38,989 nucleotides of DNA from Polaromonas sp. 39-63-25 (GTDB taxonomy: Bacteria > Pseudomonadota > Gammaproteobacteria > Burkholderiales > Burkholderiaceae_C): positions 1 to 38,989 of the forward strand of contig NZ_NCJH01000028.1 of the NCBI RefSeq assembly GCF_002278925.1, read 5' to 3'. Each line of letters starts with the position of its first letter. Position 1 is the stretch's first letter. The translations under genes were made by a program, and so were the position numbers. Under the pieces are notes generated by a model. The model was not told the origin of the DNA, ran no database searches, and saw only the letters and a list, made by a program, of their open reading frames with translations. Of this stretch, positions 29,762 through 38,886 are shown piece by piece.

Positions 29762-29786
29762 AAAAAAGCCTCCCTTGGGAGGAGGC
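29762..29786 (-). terminator. Intrinsic terminator between cbbM and cbbQ
   Basis: Read on the minus strand, GCCTCC pairs with GGAGGC (six pairs, seven-base loop), directly followed by six T (29767-29762). It starts 31 bases after the cbbM stop and ends about 19 bases before the cbbQ start. Partial read-through would give much more RuBisCO than activase. Confidence 0.8.
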
Positions 29787-29816
29787 GTTTTCAGGTCTTG
29801 AGTGCTACGCCTTGGC

Positions 29817-31199
29817 TTACTTGTGAACGCCAAGCTTCTCGCGCCAGCCGGGGAACAGCTTGTCGGAATCACCGGGGAAGGACTCGAAGGCACGCGCAAA
29901 CTCTTTGTGCTCCTTGGCAAACTCGATCGGATCCGCACCTGACTTCCAGCACTCGTACGACTGGCGCAGGGAAATGGCACCAGCAGCCGGGCTGTCGATG
30001 TGGCCGTAAGCGCCGCCGCCCGAGGTGTTGATCACGTTGCCGTGACCCAGGTTCTCGAAGAAACCGGGCAGACGCAGGGCATTCATGCCGCCGGAGATGA
30101 TGGGCGTGGTGGGCTTCATGCCATACCATTTCTGGTAGTAGACCGGGCCTTGCGCCTCATCGCGCTCGATCATGTAGGCGATGTTTTTGTCGGTGTTTTC
30201 ACCTTCCATCTTGCCGTAGCCCATGGTGCCGACGTGGATGCCGGAGGCTCCCTGCAGACGCGAAATCTTGGCCAGCACAAAGGCGGTGTAGCCGCGTTTT
30301 GCCGAGGGCGAAGTGACCATGCCGTGGCCAGCGCGGTGGTAGTGCAGGTACTGGTTCGGGTACTGGCGACGCGCGGTGGTGATCATGCCGGGACCGCCGA
30401 CAAAACCGTCCACCAGGAACGCCACCTTGTCAGCGTCCGGGCCAAAGGATTCCAGGATGAAATCGGCGCGGGCCAGCATTTCGTAATGGTCGTCGGCGGT
30501 GATGTTGGCCGAGAAGATCTTGGCCTGGCCGGTTTCGTCCTGGGCGCGCTTCATGGCGTCGTACACCAGCGGGTACACCTTCTTGGCCGGGCAGAACACC
30601 TGGTTGCCTTGCGGTTCGTCGTTCTTGATGAAGTCGCCACCCAGCCAGAACTGGTAGGCCGCAGCGGCAAACGGCTCGGGGCGCAGGCCCAGCTTGGGCT
30701 TGATGATGGTGCCGGCGATGTAGCCGCCGTCCTTCATCGGGCGACCCAGAATGCGCCACAGGTCGCTGATGTCTTTGGACGGACCATCGAACAGCTGGAT
30801 GGCGCGCTCAGGGAAGTAAATGTCGTGGATCTTGCCGTGCTCGATGTCGCCCATGCCCTGGTTGTTGCCAATGATCAGTGTCAGGATCGACACCATCATC
30901 ATGCGGCCGTCAGTGATGTTGCGGTCAAACAAATCCATCGGGTACGCAATGCGCATGTCTTCCGTGGCTTCATCGATGTAGTAAACCAGCGCGTCCAGAT
31001 TGCGGGTGAAGTCATCGGTGGTGGAGACTTCAACGTTGGTGCCGGTCGAGGACTCGGCGGCGAAGTGAGCGGCGCATTGCAGATAGCTGCCGAAGCCAGG
31101 CTTGGGCTTCATTTTGTAAGCGACCAGAATGTGGGTGCCACCTTTGATGAGGTCGGCTTCCTTGAGGCTCAGGTCGGCGTAGCGGTTGGACTGGTCCAT
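29817..31199 (-). CDS. cbbM: Form II RuBisCO large subunit
   Basis: CbbM fixes CO2 onto ribulose-1,5-bisphosphate. The 460-residue protein is form II by its start ([18 protein letters not shown]) and by the absence of a small-subunit gene. The catalytic residues are present: K167 and K169 (TIIKPKLG), carbamylated K192 with D194 and E195 (GGDFIKNDE), H288 (HYHRAGHG) and loop-6 K330 (GYGKMEGE). Form II enzymes have low CO2/O2 specificity and suit low-oxygen, high-CO2 sites. AGGAGA lies seven bases before the ATG. Transcription probably starts in the AT-rich region upstream under CbbR. Confidence 0.98.
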   Translation of the reverse strand: MDQSNRYADLSLKEADLIKGGTHILVAYKMKPKPGFGSYLQCAAHFAAESSTGTNVEVSTTDDFTRNLDALVYYIDEATEDMRIAYPMDLFDRNITDGRMMMVSILTLIIGNNQGMGDIEHGKIHDIYFPERAIQLFDGPSKDISDLWRILGRPMKDGGYIAGTIIKPKLGLRPEPFAAAAYQFWLGGDFIKNDEPQGNQVFCPAKKVYPLVYDAMKRAQDETGQAKIFSANITADDHYEMLARADFILESFGPDADKVAFLVDGFVGGPGMITTARRQYPNQYLHYHRAGHGMVTSPSAKRGYTAFVLAKISRLQGASGIHVGTMGYGKMEGENTDKNIAYMIERDEAQGPVYYQKWYGMKPTTPIISGGMNALRLPGFFENLGHGNVINTSGGGAYGHIDSPAAGAISLRQSYECWKSGADPIEFAKEHKEFARAFESFPGDSDKLFPGWREKLGVHK

Positions 31200-31351
31200 G
31201 ACGGGTTCTCCTGTGGTTGGTTGGGCCCGTCAAACTGCTCGGAATTGATCAGCCCGTTGGGTATTGGGGCTGACTATAGAGACAAGTGTTCATAAGAAAC
31301 ATTCATATTTATTTGATTACAAATCAGAAAATTCTTATGAATTAGGCCGCC
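31200..31351 (-). promoter_or_regulatory. cbbM promoter and CbbR binding region
   Basis: This AT-rich region between cbbR and cbbM has a possible -10 TATAGT on the minus strand (31278-31273) with a poor -35, as expected for an activated promoter. TGATTACAAATCA (31314-31326) is both a LysR T-N11-A box and a TNA-N7-TNA CbbR-type site. TTCATAAGAA (31289-31298) and TTCTTATGAA (31332-31341) form a perfect ten-base inverted repeat around it. Regulator binding is inferred from these motifs and the adjacent cbbR. Confidence 0.65.
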
Positions 31352-32263
31352 TCATGCCCACGAATCAATCAATGGGCCGCCTTGCTCGATCAGAAAAGCC
31401 TTGAAGGCCTTGGCCGCCGGTGAGAGCTTTTTCTGGCTCAGGTGGGTGACGTACCAGTGACCCATCAGTGGCATGCCGTTGACGTCGACCAGCGCCAGGT
31501 GGCCCGCGGCCAGTTCGTGGCGCACCGTGCGCAGCGACAGAAAGCTCAGACCCATTCCCGCCATGACGGCCTGCTTGATGGTTTCGTTGCTGGGCATCTC
31601 CATGACCACGTTCATCGGCATGTCGTGCTGGCCGAACAGCCGCTCCATGGCGGCACGCGTGCCCGAACCCTTTTCCCGGACGACAAAGCTGGTGTCCTTG
31701 AGCTCCTCAAACTGCACCCGCTTGCGGCGTGACAGCGGATGGTCGGGCGCGCAGACGATGCCCAGCGGGTTGGTGGCAAAAGCCGTGGCTTCGCAGTCCA
31801 GCGTGTTGGGGGCGCGCCCCATCACCACCAGATCTGCCTCGTTGCGTGACAGCATGCCCAGGATGTTTTCCCGGTTGTCGATGCGCAGTGTCAGCTCGAT
31901 GCCGGGAAACAGCTTGCCAAAACGCACCAGCAGCATGGGCATGAAGTATTTGGCGGTGCTGACCACCGCCAGTTCAATCCGCCCTTTGCTGAAGCCCACA
32001 TGCTCGGCCATGGTGGCTTCCAGGTCCTTGAACCGGGCCATGGCCGCGAGGGCGTGGACCAAAAACTCCTGTCCGGCCCTGGTCAGCTGGATATTGCGCC
32101 CGATCGGCTCAATCAGGGGCAGCCCAAACGCGTCTTCGAGCTGCCTGATCTGCATGGACACGGCCGGTTGGGTCACAAAAAGACGCTCTGCCGCTTTGGA
32201 GACCGACTTGTCCCGCGCAACCTCGATGAAAGTCTGAATTTGCTTGAGGGTGTAAGGGCGCAT
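31352..32263 (-). CDS. cbbR: CbbR, LysR-type regulator of the CBB genes
   Basis: CbbR activates cbb operons in response to metabolites such as RuBP or NADPH. The 303-residue protein has the N-terminal winged helix (LKQIQTFIEVARDKSVSKAAERL, about 6-60) and a two-lobed effector domain. The motif KGSGTRAA in the second lobe is common in CbbR. It is transcribed in the same direction as cbbM and divergently from cbbY, not divergently from the RuBisCO gene. No clear ribosome binding site precedes the ATG at 32263. Confidence 0.93.
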   Translation of the reverse strand: MRPYTLKQIQTFIEVARDKSVSKAAERLFVTQPAVSMQIRQLEDAFGLPLIEPIGRNIQLTRAGQEFLVHALAAMARFKDLEATMAEHVGFSKGRIELAVVSTAKYFMPMLLVRFGKLFPGIELTLRIDNRENILGMLSRNEADLVVMGRAPNTLDCEATAFATNPLGIVCAPDHPLSRRKRVQFEELKDTSFVVREKGSGTRAAMERLFGQHDMPMNVVMEMPSNETIKQAVMAGMGLSFLSLRTVRHELAAGHLALVDVNGMPLMGHWYVTHLSQKKLSPAAKAFKAFLIEQGGPLIDSWA

Positions 32264-32429
32264 GGGCGGGTCCGGAGTGGGTGGCAGGTTACGAATAACG
32301 AAAATAATCAGTTTAACCTGATGAATATTCTAGTAAATATGATTTGAGTTTATGTGTAAGGTTCGATAAATTAAATCAGTCGCTACTTATTTGAGTAGCC
32401 CGCTCCACCCCTTTGCAAGGACGGCTGGC
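32264..32429. promoter_or_regulatory. Divergent cbbR/cbbY control region
   Basis: The 166 bases are strongly AT-rich in the middle. TCA-N8-TGA (32308-32321, within ATCAG..CTGAT) fits the CbbR pattern TNA-N7/8-TNA, and ATATT..AATAT (about 32325-32340) is a further dyad. A rightward promoter is plausible with TTGAGT (32344-32349), 17 bases, and TAAATT (32367-32372). It would drive the cbbY-gap operon while the same site controls cbbR. Confidence 0.55.
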
Positions 32430-33167
32430 ATGTTGCAAGCGCTGATTTTTGATGTTGATGGCACCCTGGCCGATACCGAGTCTGCACACCTGGCGGCCTT
32501 CAACCAGGCGTTTGCCGAGTTCGGGCTGGATTGGCACTGGGACGAGCCCTTGTACACCGATCTGCTGAATATCTCGGGCGGCAAGGAGCGCATGCTCCAC
32601 TACTGGAAAACGACCCAGCCCGCGCTGCGCGAGGTGGAGGCGATGGCGCTGCAGGACACGATCAATCGCCTGCATGAGCTCAAGACCGCTGCTTACGAAC
32701 GTGCCGTCAACGACGGCGTGGTCAGCTTGCGCCCCGGTGTGCTCCGGTTGATGGATGAAGCCCTTGCCGACGGCCTCCAGATGGCCATTGCCACCACCAC
32801 CTCGCCCGCCAACATCGCGGCCTTGCTGCGCCGCGCGGTGGGCCCGGACTGGCGCTTGAACTTCACGGCCATTGGAGACGCTTCCACTGCACCGGTTAAA
32901 AAGCCGGACCCGCAGGTCTATCTGCAAATGCTGGCAGCGCTCAAGTTGCCGCCGGCACAGTGTCTGGCATTTGAAGATTCCGGCAACGGCCTGCAGTCGG
33001 CCACGGCAGCGGGGCTGGCCACCTTGATCACGCCGACGCGCTACACCGCGCATCACGACTTCTCGGCCGCCATGCGGGTGGTGCCTGATCTGAGCCAGGT
33101 GAACCTGGCGCAATTGCGGCGCTGGCATGGCGAGCAGGTGCGCGGCGGCCTCGCCCGCTCACGCTGA
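32430..33167 (+). CDS. cbbY: CbbY-type HAD phosphatase
   Basis: CbbY proteins remove phosphate from xylulose-1,5-bisphosphate, a misfire product that inhibits RuBisCO. The 245-residue protein shows the HAD motifs [10 protein letters not shown] (nucleophile D8, D10), a cap domain, [17 protein letters not shown], and [12 protein letters not shown] chose ATG 32430, with AAGGA upstream, which gives the family start [13 protein letters not shown]; an in-frame TTG at 32391 is less likely. It heads the rightward cbb operon; rpe follows after 37 bases. Confidence 0.92.
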   Translation: MLQALIFDVDGTLADTESAHLAAFNQAFAEFGLDWHWDEPLYTDLLNISGGKERMLHYWKTTQPALREVEAMALQDTINRLHELKTAAYERAVNDGVVSLRPGVLRLMDEALADGLQMAIATTTSPANIAALLRRAVGPDWRLNFTAIGDASTAPVKKPDPQVYLQMLAALKLPPAQCLAFEDSGNGLQSATAAGLATLITPTRYTAHHDFSAAMRVVPDLSQVNLAQLRRWHGEQVRGGLARSR

Positions 33168-33204
33168 AGCGACAACGCAGAACAACTCCCCGGAAAGCCA
33201 GACC

Positions 33205-33915
33205 ATGACATCCCCCACCTCATCAACACCCATGCTCCGGCTGGCGCCGTCCATCCTGTCCGCCGACTTTGCCCGGCTCGGCGAGGAGGTTCGTGCGATC
33301 GAGGCGGCCGGGGCGGATCTGGTGCACTTTGATGTGATGGACAACCACTACGTGCCCAACCTGACGATCGGGCCGCTGGTCTGCGAGGCGATTCGCCCGC
33401 ATGTGCAGATTCCGATTGACGTGCACCTGATGGTGGAGCCGGTGGACGCACTGATTCCGCTGTTCGCCAGGGCCGGCGCCAACATCATCACCTTCCACCC
33501 CGAGGCCTCCAGGCATGTGGACCGCACGCTCTCGCTGATTCGCGAACACGGCTGCAAGGCCGGGCTGGTGCTGAACCCGGCCACCTCCGTGGAATGGCTG
33601 GACCATGTCATGGACAAGCTGGACATGGTGCTGCTCATGAGTGTGAACCCCGGCTTTGGCGGCCAGAAGTTCATCCCCGCCACGCTGGGCAAGTTGCGTA
33701 CCGTGCGTCAGCGCATAGCGGCGCACCAGGCGTGCGGTGGCCAGCCGATCTGGCTGGAAGTCGACGGCGGCGTGAAAACCGACAACATCGCCGAGATCGT
33801 GCAGGCCGGCGCCGACACCTGCGTGGCGGGCAGCGCCGTGTTTGGCGCGCCTGATGCCAATGGCGGCTACCACGGCGTCATGCGCGAGCTGCGCCGCCAG
33901 GCTGCCTCGCTCTGA
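33205..33915 (+). CDS. rpe: Ribulose-phosphate 3-epimerase
   Basis: Rpe interconverts xylulose-5-phosphate and ribulose-5-phosphate in the CBB and pentose phosphate pathways. The 236-residue TIM barrel has [16 protein letters not shown], the metal-site [33 protein letters not shown] and EVDGGV. I chose ATG 33205, preceded by GGAAAG; ATG 33232 would be nine residues shorter and is also possible. The gene lies 31 bases before fbp. Confidence 0.96.
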   Translation: MTSPTSSTPMLRLAPSILSADFARLGEEVRAIEAAGADLVHFDVMDNHYVPNLTIGPLVCEAIRPHVQIPIDVHLMVEPVDALIPLFARAGANIITFHPEASRHVDRTLSLIREHGCKAGLVLNPATSVEWLDHVMDKLDMVLLMSVNPGFGGQKFIPATLGKLRTVRQRIAAHQACGGQPIWLEVDGGVKTDNIAEIVQAGADTCVAGSAVFGAPDANGGYHGVMRELRRQAASL

Positions 33916-33946
33916 ATTCCTGCATCAACCTCCAGAAAGAACGGCC

Positions 33947-35044
33947 ATGCCATTAACCGCCAATCGGTCCACCCTGACCCAATTCCTGATCGAGGAGCGC
34001 CGCCGCTTCCCCTGTGCCAGTGGCGATTTCAATGCCCTGATTCTGGACGTTGCGCTGGCCTGCAAAGGCATTGCCCGCGCGGTCGCGTTTGGCGAGTTGG
34101 GGGGCGTCATGGGCAACCACGCAGTTGCCGAGGGCGGCTCCGTCAATGTGCAGGGCGAGACGCAGAAAAAACTCGACGTGCTGAGCAACGATGTCTTTAT
34201 CCGGCGTACCGAATGGGCGGGCAACCTCGCGGGCATGGCGTCGGAAGAAATGGACTTGCCGTACCAGATTCCGGTGCAGTATCCGCGCGGCAAGTACCTG
34301 CTGGTGTTCGACCCCCTGGACGGTTCCAGCAACATCGACGTGAACGTCTCCGTCGGCAGCATTTTTTCGGTGCTGCGCGCACCGCAAGACGTGGAAGACA
34401 CCGGTCGCGATGTGACCGAGGCTGATTTTTTTCAGCCCGGCGCCAGCCAGGTGGCCGCAGGTTACGCCTTGTATGGCCCTACCACCATGCTGGTGCTCAC
34501 GGTCGGCGATGGCGTCAATGGGTTTACGCTGGATCCGAACCTGGGCGAATTCATGCTCACACATCCGAAGATGCAGATTCCAGCCGATACCCAGGAGTTC
34601 GCGATCAATGCCTCCAACAGCCGCTTCTGGGAGGCGCCGGTCAAGCGGTATGTGGATGAGTGCCTGGCCGGCAAGACCGGGCCCCGCGCCAAGGATTTCA
34701 ACATGCGCTGGATTGCCAGCATGGTGGCCGAGGCGCACCGCATTCTGATGCGCGGCGGTGTCTTCCTCTATCCACGCGATACCAAAGACGCCTCCAAACC
34801 CGGCCGCCTGCGGCTGCTGTACGAGGCCAACCCGATAGGCATGCTCATGGAGCAGGCCGGGGGCCGGGCTTCGACCGGGCACCAGCCCATGCTGGGCGTG
34901 AAGCCGAGCTCGCTGCACCAGCGCATCGGCCTGGTCTTCGGCTCCAGGAGCGAGGTGGAGCGCATTGAGCGTTACCACGCCGAGCCCGCCAAGACCGAGC
35001 AGACCAATCCGCTGTTTGCCGAACGCAGCCTGTTCCGCGTCTGA
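33947..35044 (+). CDS. fbp: Fructose-1,6-bisphosphatase class I
   Basis: Fbp removes the C1 phosphate of fructose-1,6-bisphosphate, an irreversible step of CO2 fixation and gluconeogenesis. The 365-residue protein carries the metal-binding [10 protein letters not shown] (D122, D125), [24 protein letters not shown] and [12 protein letters not shown], all typical of class I enzymes. The chosen ATG gives [14 protein letters not shown]; longer frames run into rpe and are rejected. A repeat copy fills the 110 bases before prk. Confidence 0.96.
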   Translation: MPLTANRSTLTQFLIEERRRFPCASGDFNALILDVALACKGIARAVAFGELGGVMGNHAVAEGGSVNVQGETQKKLDVLSNDVFIRRTEWAGNLAGMASEEMDLPYQIPVQYPRGKYLLVFDPLDGSSNIDVNVSVGSIFSVLRAPQDVEDTGRDVTEADFFQPGASQVAAGYALYGPTTMLVLTVGDGVNGFTLDPNLGEFMLTHPKMQIPADTQEFAINASNSRFWEAPVKRYVDECLAGKTGPRAKDFNMRWIASMVAEAHRILMRGGVFLYPRDTKDASKPGRLRLLYEANPIGMLMEQAGGRASTGHQPMLGVKPSSLHQRIGLVFGSRSEVERIERYHAEPAKTEQTNPLFAERSLFRV

Positions 35045-35063
35045 TGGTCGGTGGCGGCTGCCG

Positions 35064-35122
35064 AAGTGCTATTGAATAAATAGCTGATAACGCAGCAACC
35101 ATAAGGGTTACAGGCACTTTTT
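35064..35122 (+). repeat. Full copy of the dispersed hairpin repeat between fbp and prk
   Basis: GCTATT..AATAGC (35068-35084) is followed by GCTGATAACGCAGC, then AACCATAAGGGTT (35097-35108) and GGCACTTTTT. The ends AAGTGC (35064-35069) and GCACTT (35114-35119) can also pair. The layout and the ATAAGGGT..AGGCrCTTTTT part match the rpoC terminator. It lies inside an operon, so it may act as a partial terminator or stability element before prk. Confidence 0.65.
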
Positions 35123-35154
35123 GCCAAATTTTTTTGACTTACGGAGACACCCCC

Positions 35155-36030
35155 ATGTCTGAACGCCATCCCATCATCGCCATCACCGGCTCGTCCGGCG
35201 CCGGCACCACCTCGGTCACGCACACGTTCGAGAACATCTTTCGCCGCGAGAATGTGAATGCCGCCATCATCGAAGGCGACAGCTTCCACCGCTACGACCG
35301 CAAGGACATGAAAACCAAAGCGGCCGAGGCCGAGGCCGCGGGCAACAACAACTTCAGCCATTTCGGGCCGGAGAACAACCTGTTTCCCGAGCTGGCCGAG
35401 CTGTTTCGCGCCTATGGCGAAACCGGCACCGGCAAGCGGCGCAAGTACCTGCACGACACGGAAGAGGCAGCGCCCTACAAGCAGCAGCCCGGTACCTTCA
35501 CGGCCTGGGAAGACGTTCCTGCCGGCACCGACCTGCTGTTCTACGAAGGCCTGCATGGCGCCGTCGTCACGCCCGAGGTCAACATTGCCCAGCATCCGGA
35601 CCTGCTGATCGGCGTGGTGCCGGTGATCAACCTGGAGTGGATCCAGAAGCTGTACCGCGACAAGTCCAAGCGCGGCTACAGCACCGAGGCCGTGACCGAC
35701 ACCATCCTGCGCCGCATGCCGGATTACGTGAACTACATCTGCCCGCAGTTCATGCACACGCACGTGAACTTCCAGCGCGTGCCCATGGTGGACACCTCCA
35801 ACCCCTTCATCGCGCGCGACATTCCGTCGCCCGATGAGAGCATGGTGGTGATCCGTTTCGCCAATCCCAAGGGCATCGATTTCCAGTACCTGCGCAGCAT
35901 GATCAACGACTCGTTCATGTCGCGTGCCAACACCATCGTGGTGCCCGGCGGCAAGATGGAGCTGGCCATGCAATTGATCTTCACGCCCTTTGTGTGGCGG
36001 ATGATGGAACGAAAAAAGAGGGCTTCCTGA
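35155..36030 (+). CDS. prk: Phosphoribulokinase
   Basis: Prk phosphorylates ribulose-5-phosphate to RuBP, the CO2 acceptor; with cbbM it is the diagnostic enzyme of the CBB cycle. The 291-residue protein has the P-loop GSSGAGTTS (12-20), [10 protein letters not shown], and EGLHGAVV. It is the short bacterial class I type and lacks the redox cysteine pair of plant enzymes. ACGGAG precedes the chosen ATG. tkt begins one base after its stop. Confidence 0.97.
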   Translation: MSERHPIIAITGSSGAGTTSVTHTFENIFRRENVNAAIIEGDSFHRYDRKDMKTKAAEAEAAGNNNFSHFGPENNLFPELAELFRAYGETGTGKRRKYLHDTEEAAPYKQQPGTFTAWEDVPAGTDLLFYEGLHGAVVTPEVNIAQHPDLLIGVVPVINLEWIQKLYRDKSKRGYSTEAVTDTILRRMPDYVNYICPQFMHTHVNFQRVPMVDTSNPFIARDIPSPDESMVVIRFANPKGIDFQYLRSMINDSFMSRANTIVVPGGKMELAMQLIFTPFVWRMMERKKRAS

Positions 36031-36031
36031 C

Positions 36032-38143
36032 ATGAACGCACCTGTACCCGCCATGGCCAGACAAATGGCCAACGCTGTCCGCATGCTCGCCGTCGATGCG
36101 GTCGAAAAAGCCAAATCCGGCCATCCCGGCGCGCCCATGGGCATGGCCGACATCGCCGAGGTGCTGTGGAACCGGCACCTCAAGCACAACCCGGCCAACC
36201 CGCACTGGCCGGACCGCGACCGTTTTGTACTGAGCAACGGCCATGGCTCGATGCTGATCTATGCGCTGCTGCACCTCACCGGTTACGACCTGTCGATGGA
36301 CGAACTGAAGAAATTTCGCCAGCTGCACAGCAAGACCGCCGGTCACCCCGAAGTGGGCGTCACCCCCGGGATAGAGACCACCACCGGCCCGCTGGGCCAG
36401 GGCCTCACCAATGCGGTGGGCATGGCACTGGCCGAGAAGCTGCTCGCCGACGAGTTCAACCGCGAAGACGAGGAAACCAGCCACACCATCGTGGACCATT
36501 TCACCTATGTGTTCATGGGTGACGGCTGCCTGATGGAGGGCATCAGCCACGAGGCCTGCTCGCTGGCCGGCACGCTGCGCCTGTCCAAGCTGGTGGGTTT
36601 CTACGACGACAACGGCATCTCGATCGACGGCCATGTGGAAGGCTGGTTCACCGACGACACGCCCAAGCGCTTTGAGGCCTATGGCTGGAACGTCATCCCC
36701 GCTGTCAACGGGCATGACCCGGTGGCGCTGGATGCGGCCGTGCGTGCCGCCAAGGCCCAGGCCGTGTTGCCGCATGGCAAGCCAACATTGATCTGCTGCA
36801 AAACCGTGATCGGCATGGGTTCGCCCAACAAGGCCGGCACGCACGACGTGCACGGCGCCGCACTCGGCGCCGCGGAAGTTGCTGCCACGCGCGAAGCACT
36901 GGGCTGGACTGCTGCGCCCTTCGAAGTGCCGGCGGACATCGCCAGCGCCTGGAATGCCGTGGAACGCGGCCAGGTGGCCGAGCGTGCCTGGCGCATGCGT
37001 TTTGAGGCCTACCGCACGCAGTACCCGCTGGAGGCGGCCGAGTTCGAGCGCCGTGTGGCCGGCGATCTGCTGCCCGCTTTTGCCGACAAACTGCCCGGGC
37101 TGCTGGCGGCCATCGCCGCCAAACCCGAGGCCGTGGCCACCCGCAAGGCGAGCCAGAACGCGCTCGACGCGCTGGCGCCGCTGGTGCCCGAATTCTTTGG
37201 CGGCAGCGCCGATCTGACCGGCTCCAACCTGACCAACTTCAAGGGCTGCGTCAAGGCCGGACGCGACCACTGGGGCAACCACATGAGCTACGGCGTGCGC
37301 GAATTCGGCATGGCCGCCATCATGAACGGCATCGCCCTGCACGGCGGCTACATCCCTTACGGCGGCACCTTCCTGACCTTCAGCGACTACAGCCGCAACG
37401 CCATCCGCATGGCCGCGCTGATGAAGATACGCGTGATCCATGTATTCACCCACGACAGCATCGGCCTGGGCGAAGACGGCCCTACGCACCAGAGCGTGGA
37501 GCACATCCCGTCCTTGCGCATCATCCCGGGGCTGGACGTGTGGCGTCCGGCGGACGGACTGGAAACGGCGGTGGCCTGGGCTTGTGCGATCGAGCGCAAA
37601 GACGGCCCCAGCGCGCTGTGCCTGTCGCGCCAGAACCTGCCGCGCCTGACCGACGCCGGCATGGTCGGCAACATCCGCCGCGGCGGCTACGTGCTGTCCG
37701 ACATGGAGGGGGTGCAGGCCGTGATTGTGGCCACCGGCTCGGAAACTTCACTGGCCATGGAGGCGCAGGCGGCACTGGCGGGCGAGGGCATTGCTACCCG
37801 CGTGGTGTCCATGCCCTGCACCAATGTGTTTGACCGCCAGAGCGATGCCTACCAGGCGCTGGTGCTGCCCCTTAACCTGCCGACGGTGGCCATCGAGGCG
37901 GCGCATCCCGATTTCTGGCGCAAGTACGTGGGCCGCACCGGCATGGTGGTGGGCATCGCCAGTTTTGGCGAATCCGCCCCAGCCACGGACTTGTACGCCC
38001 ACTTTGGCATTACCACCCGGCGCGTGGTGGAAGCTGTACGCACGTTGACGCACCGCGCCGCTCATCGCCGCGAAGTGTGGATGGGCAATGACGAGCGGGG
38101 CCATGGGCTCCTGTCGGATCAGATCGTGCTATCCACCACCTGA
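36032..38143 (+). CDS. tkt: Transketolase
   Basis: Transketolase moves two-carbon units between sugar phosphates using thiamine diphosphate, regenerating pentose phosphates in the CBB cycle. The 703-residue protein has [14 protein letters not shown] near the N-terminus, the cofactor motif GDG (163-165) followed by the [10 protein letters not shown] segment, [11 protein letters not shown], and the phosphate-binding [15 protein letters not shown]. It is slightly longer than E. coli TktA (663). It is tightly linked to prk and gph. Confidence 0.97.
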   Translation: MNAPVPAMARQMANAVRMLAVDAVEKAKSGHPGAPMGMADIAEVLWNRHLKHNPANPHWPDRDRFVLSNGHGSMLIYALLHLTGYDLSMDELKKFRQLHSKTAGHPEVGVTPGIETTTGPLGQGLTNAVGMALAEKLLADEFNREDEETSHTIVDHFTYVFMGDGCLMEGISHEACSLAGTLRLSKLVGFYDDNGISIDGHVEGWFTDDTPKRFEAYGWNVIPAVNGHDPVALDAAVRAAKAQAVLPHGKPTLICCKTVIGMGSPNKAGTHDVHGAALGAAEVAATREALGWTAAPFEVPADIASAWNAVERGQVAERAWRMRFEAYRTQYPLEAAEFERRVAGDLLPAFADKLPGLLAAIAAKPEAVATRKASQNALDALAPLVPEFFGGSADLTGSNLTNFKGCVKAGRDHWGNHMSYGVREFGMAAIMNGIALHGGYIPYGGTFLTFSDYSRNAIRMAALMKIRVIHVFTHDSIGLGEDGPTHQSVEHIPSLRIIPGLDVWRPADGLETAVAWACAIERKDGPSALCLSRQNLPRLTDAGMVGNIRRGGYVLSDMEGVQAVIVATGSETSLAMEAQAALAGEGIATRVVSMPCTNVFDRQSDAYQALVLPLNLPTVAIEAAHPDFWRKYVGRTGMVVGIASFGESAPATDLYAHFGITTRRVVEAVRTLTHRAAHRREVWMGNDERGHGLLSDQIVLSTT

Positions 38144-38156
38144 GCCGGAACACCAC

Positions 38157-38828
38157 ATGAACAACGCTTTTGACCTGATCATGTTTGATCTCGACGGCAC
38201 GCTGATCGAAACCGCGCCTGAAATCTGCGATGCCGTCAACGACACCCTGCGCCGCTTTGACCTGCCGGAGGTGGCGCAGCAGCAAGTCAATGACTGGATT
38301 GGCCACGGAACGCGTGAGCTGCTGATCCAGGCGCTGGCCTACAGCGGAAAAACAGATGCTGCGGCAATACGCGTCAGCGCCAGCCTGACGCTGATTGCAG
38401 CAGAGTTCGACAAGCACTACCAGAGTCGCTGCGGCACCCGCAGCCAACTCTACCCCCAGGTGCGTGAAGCCCTGACGGCGCTGCGCAGCAGGGGCGCCAA
38501 GCTGGCGGTGGTGACCAACAAGGAAGGCCGCTACACCGCCACGGTCCTGAACGCCCACCAGCTGATGCCGCTGCTCGATGTCGTGGTCAGCGGCGACACG
38601 CTGCCTACCAAAAAGCCGGATCCTGCAGGGATTGAAAGTTGTCTTGCACAGTTTGGCACGCCGCGCCACCGTGCGCTCTTCGTCGGCGACTCCAGCATCG
38701 ACGTGGCGACCGCGCGCAACGCCGGCGTCACGGTCTGGGCGCTGCCCTACGGCTACAACATGGGCCAGCCGATCGCCGCCTGCGCGCCGGACCGGGTCAT
38801 TGCCGACTGCTCGGCGCTACTGAATTAA
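38157..38828 (+). CDS. gph: Phosphoglycolate phosphatase
   Basis: Gph (CbbZ) hydrolyses 2-phosphoglycolate made by the oxygenase reaction of RuBisCO. The 223-residue HAD protein shows [10 protein letters not shown] (nucleophile D11, D13), [16 protein letters not shown] and [17 protein letters not shown] chose ATG 38157, giving [16 protein letters not shown]; longer frames run into tkt. The last codons and the TAA stop lie within a repeat copy, so the C-terminus appears to have been set by the repeat. Confidence 0.94.
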   Translation: MNNAFDLIMFDLDGTLIETAPEICDAVNDTLRRFDLPEVAQQQVNDWIGHGTRELLIQALAYSGKTDAAAIRVSASLTLIAAEFDKHYQSRCGTRSQLYPQVREALTALRSRGAKLAVVTNKEGRYTATVLNAHQLMPLLDVVVSGDTLPTKKPDPAGIESCLAQFGTPRHRALFVGDSSIDVATARNAGVTVWALPYGYNMGQPIAACAPDRVIADCSALLN

Positions 38829-38871
38829 TAGCTACTGGCGCAGTATCGACGGGCGCTTGGGTTACTTTTTA
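38816..38871 (+). repeat. Copy of the dispersed hairpin repeat at the gph stop
   Basis: GCTACTGAATTAATAGC (38816-38832) is followed by TGGCGC (38836-38841), GGGCGC (38851-38856) and a CTTTTTATT end (38865-38873). It is a diverged copy of the repeat at 35064-35122. It supplies the gph stop codon and fills the gph-gap spacer just before the gap ribosome binding site. Confidence 0.55.
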
Positions 38872-38886
38872 TTCGAGGAAATATTC

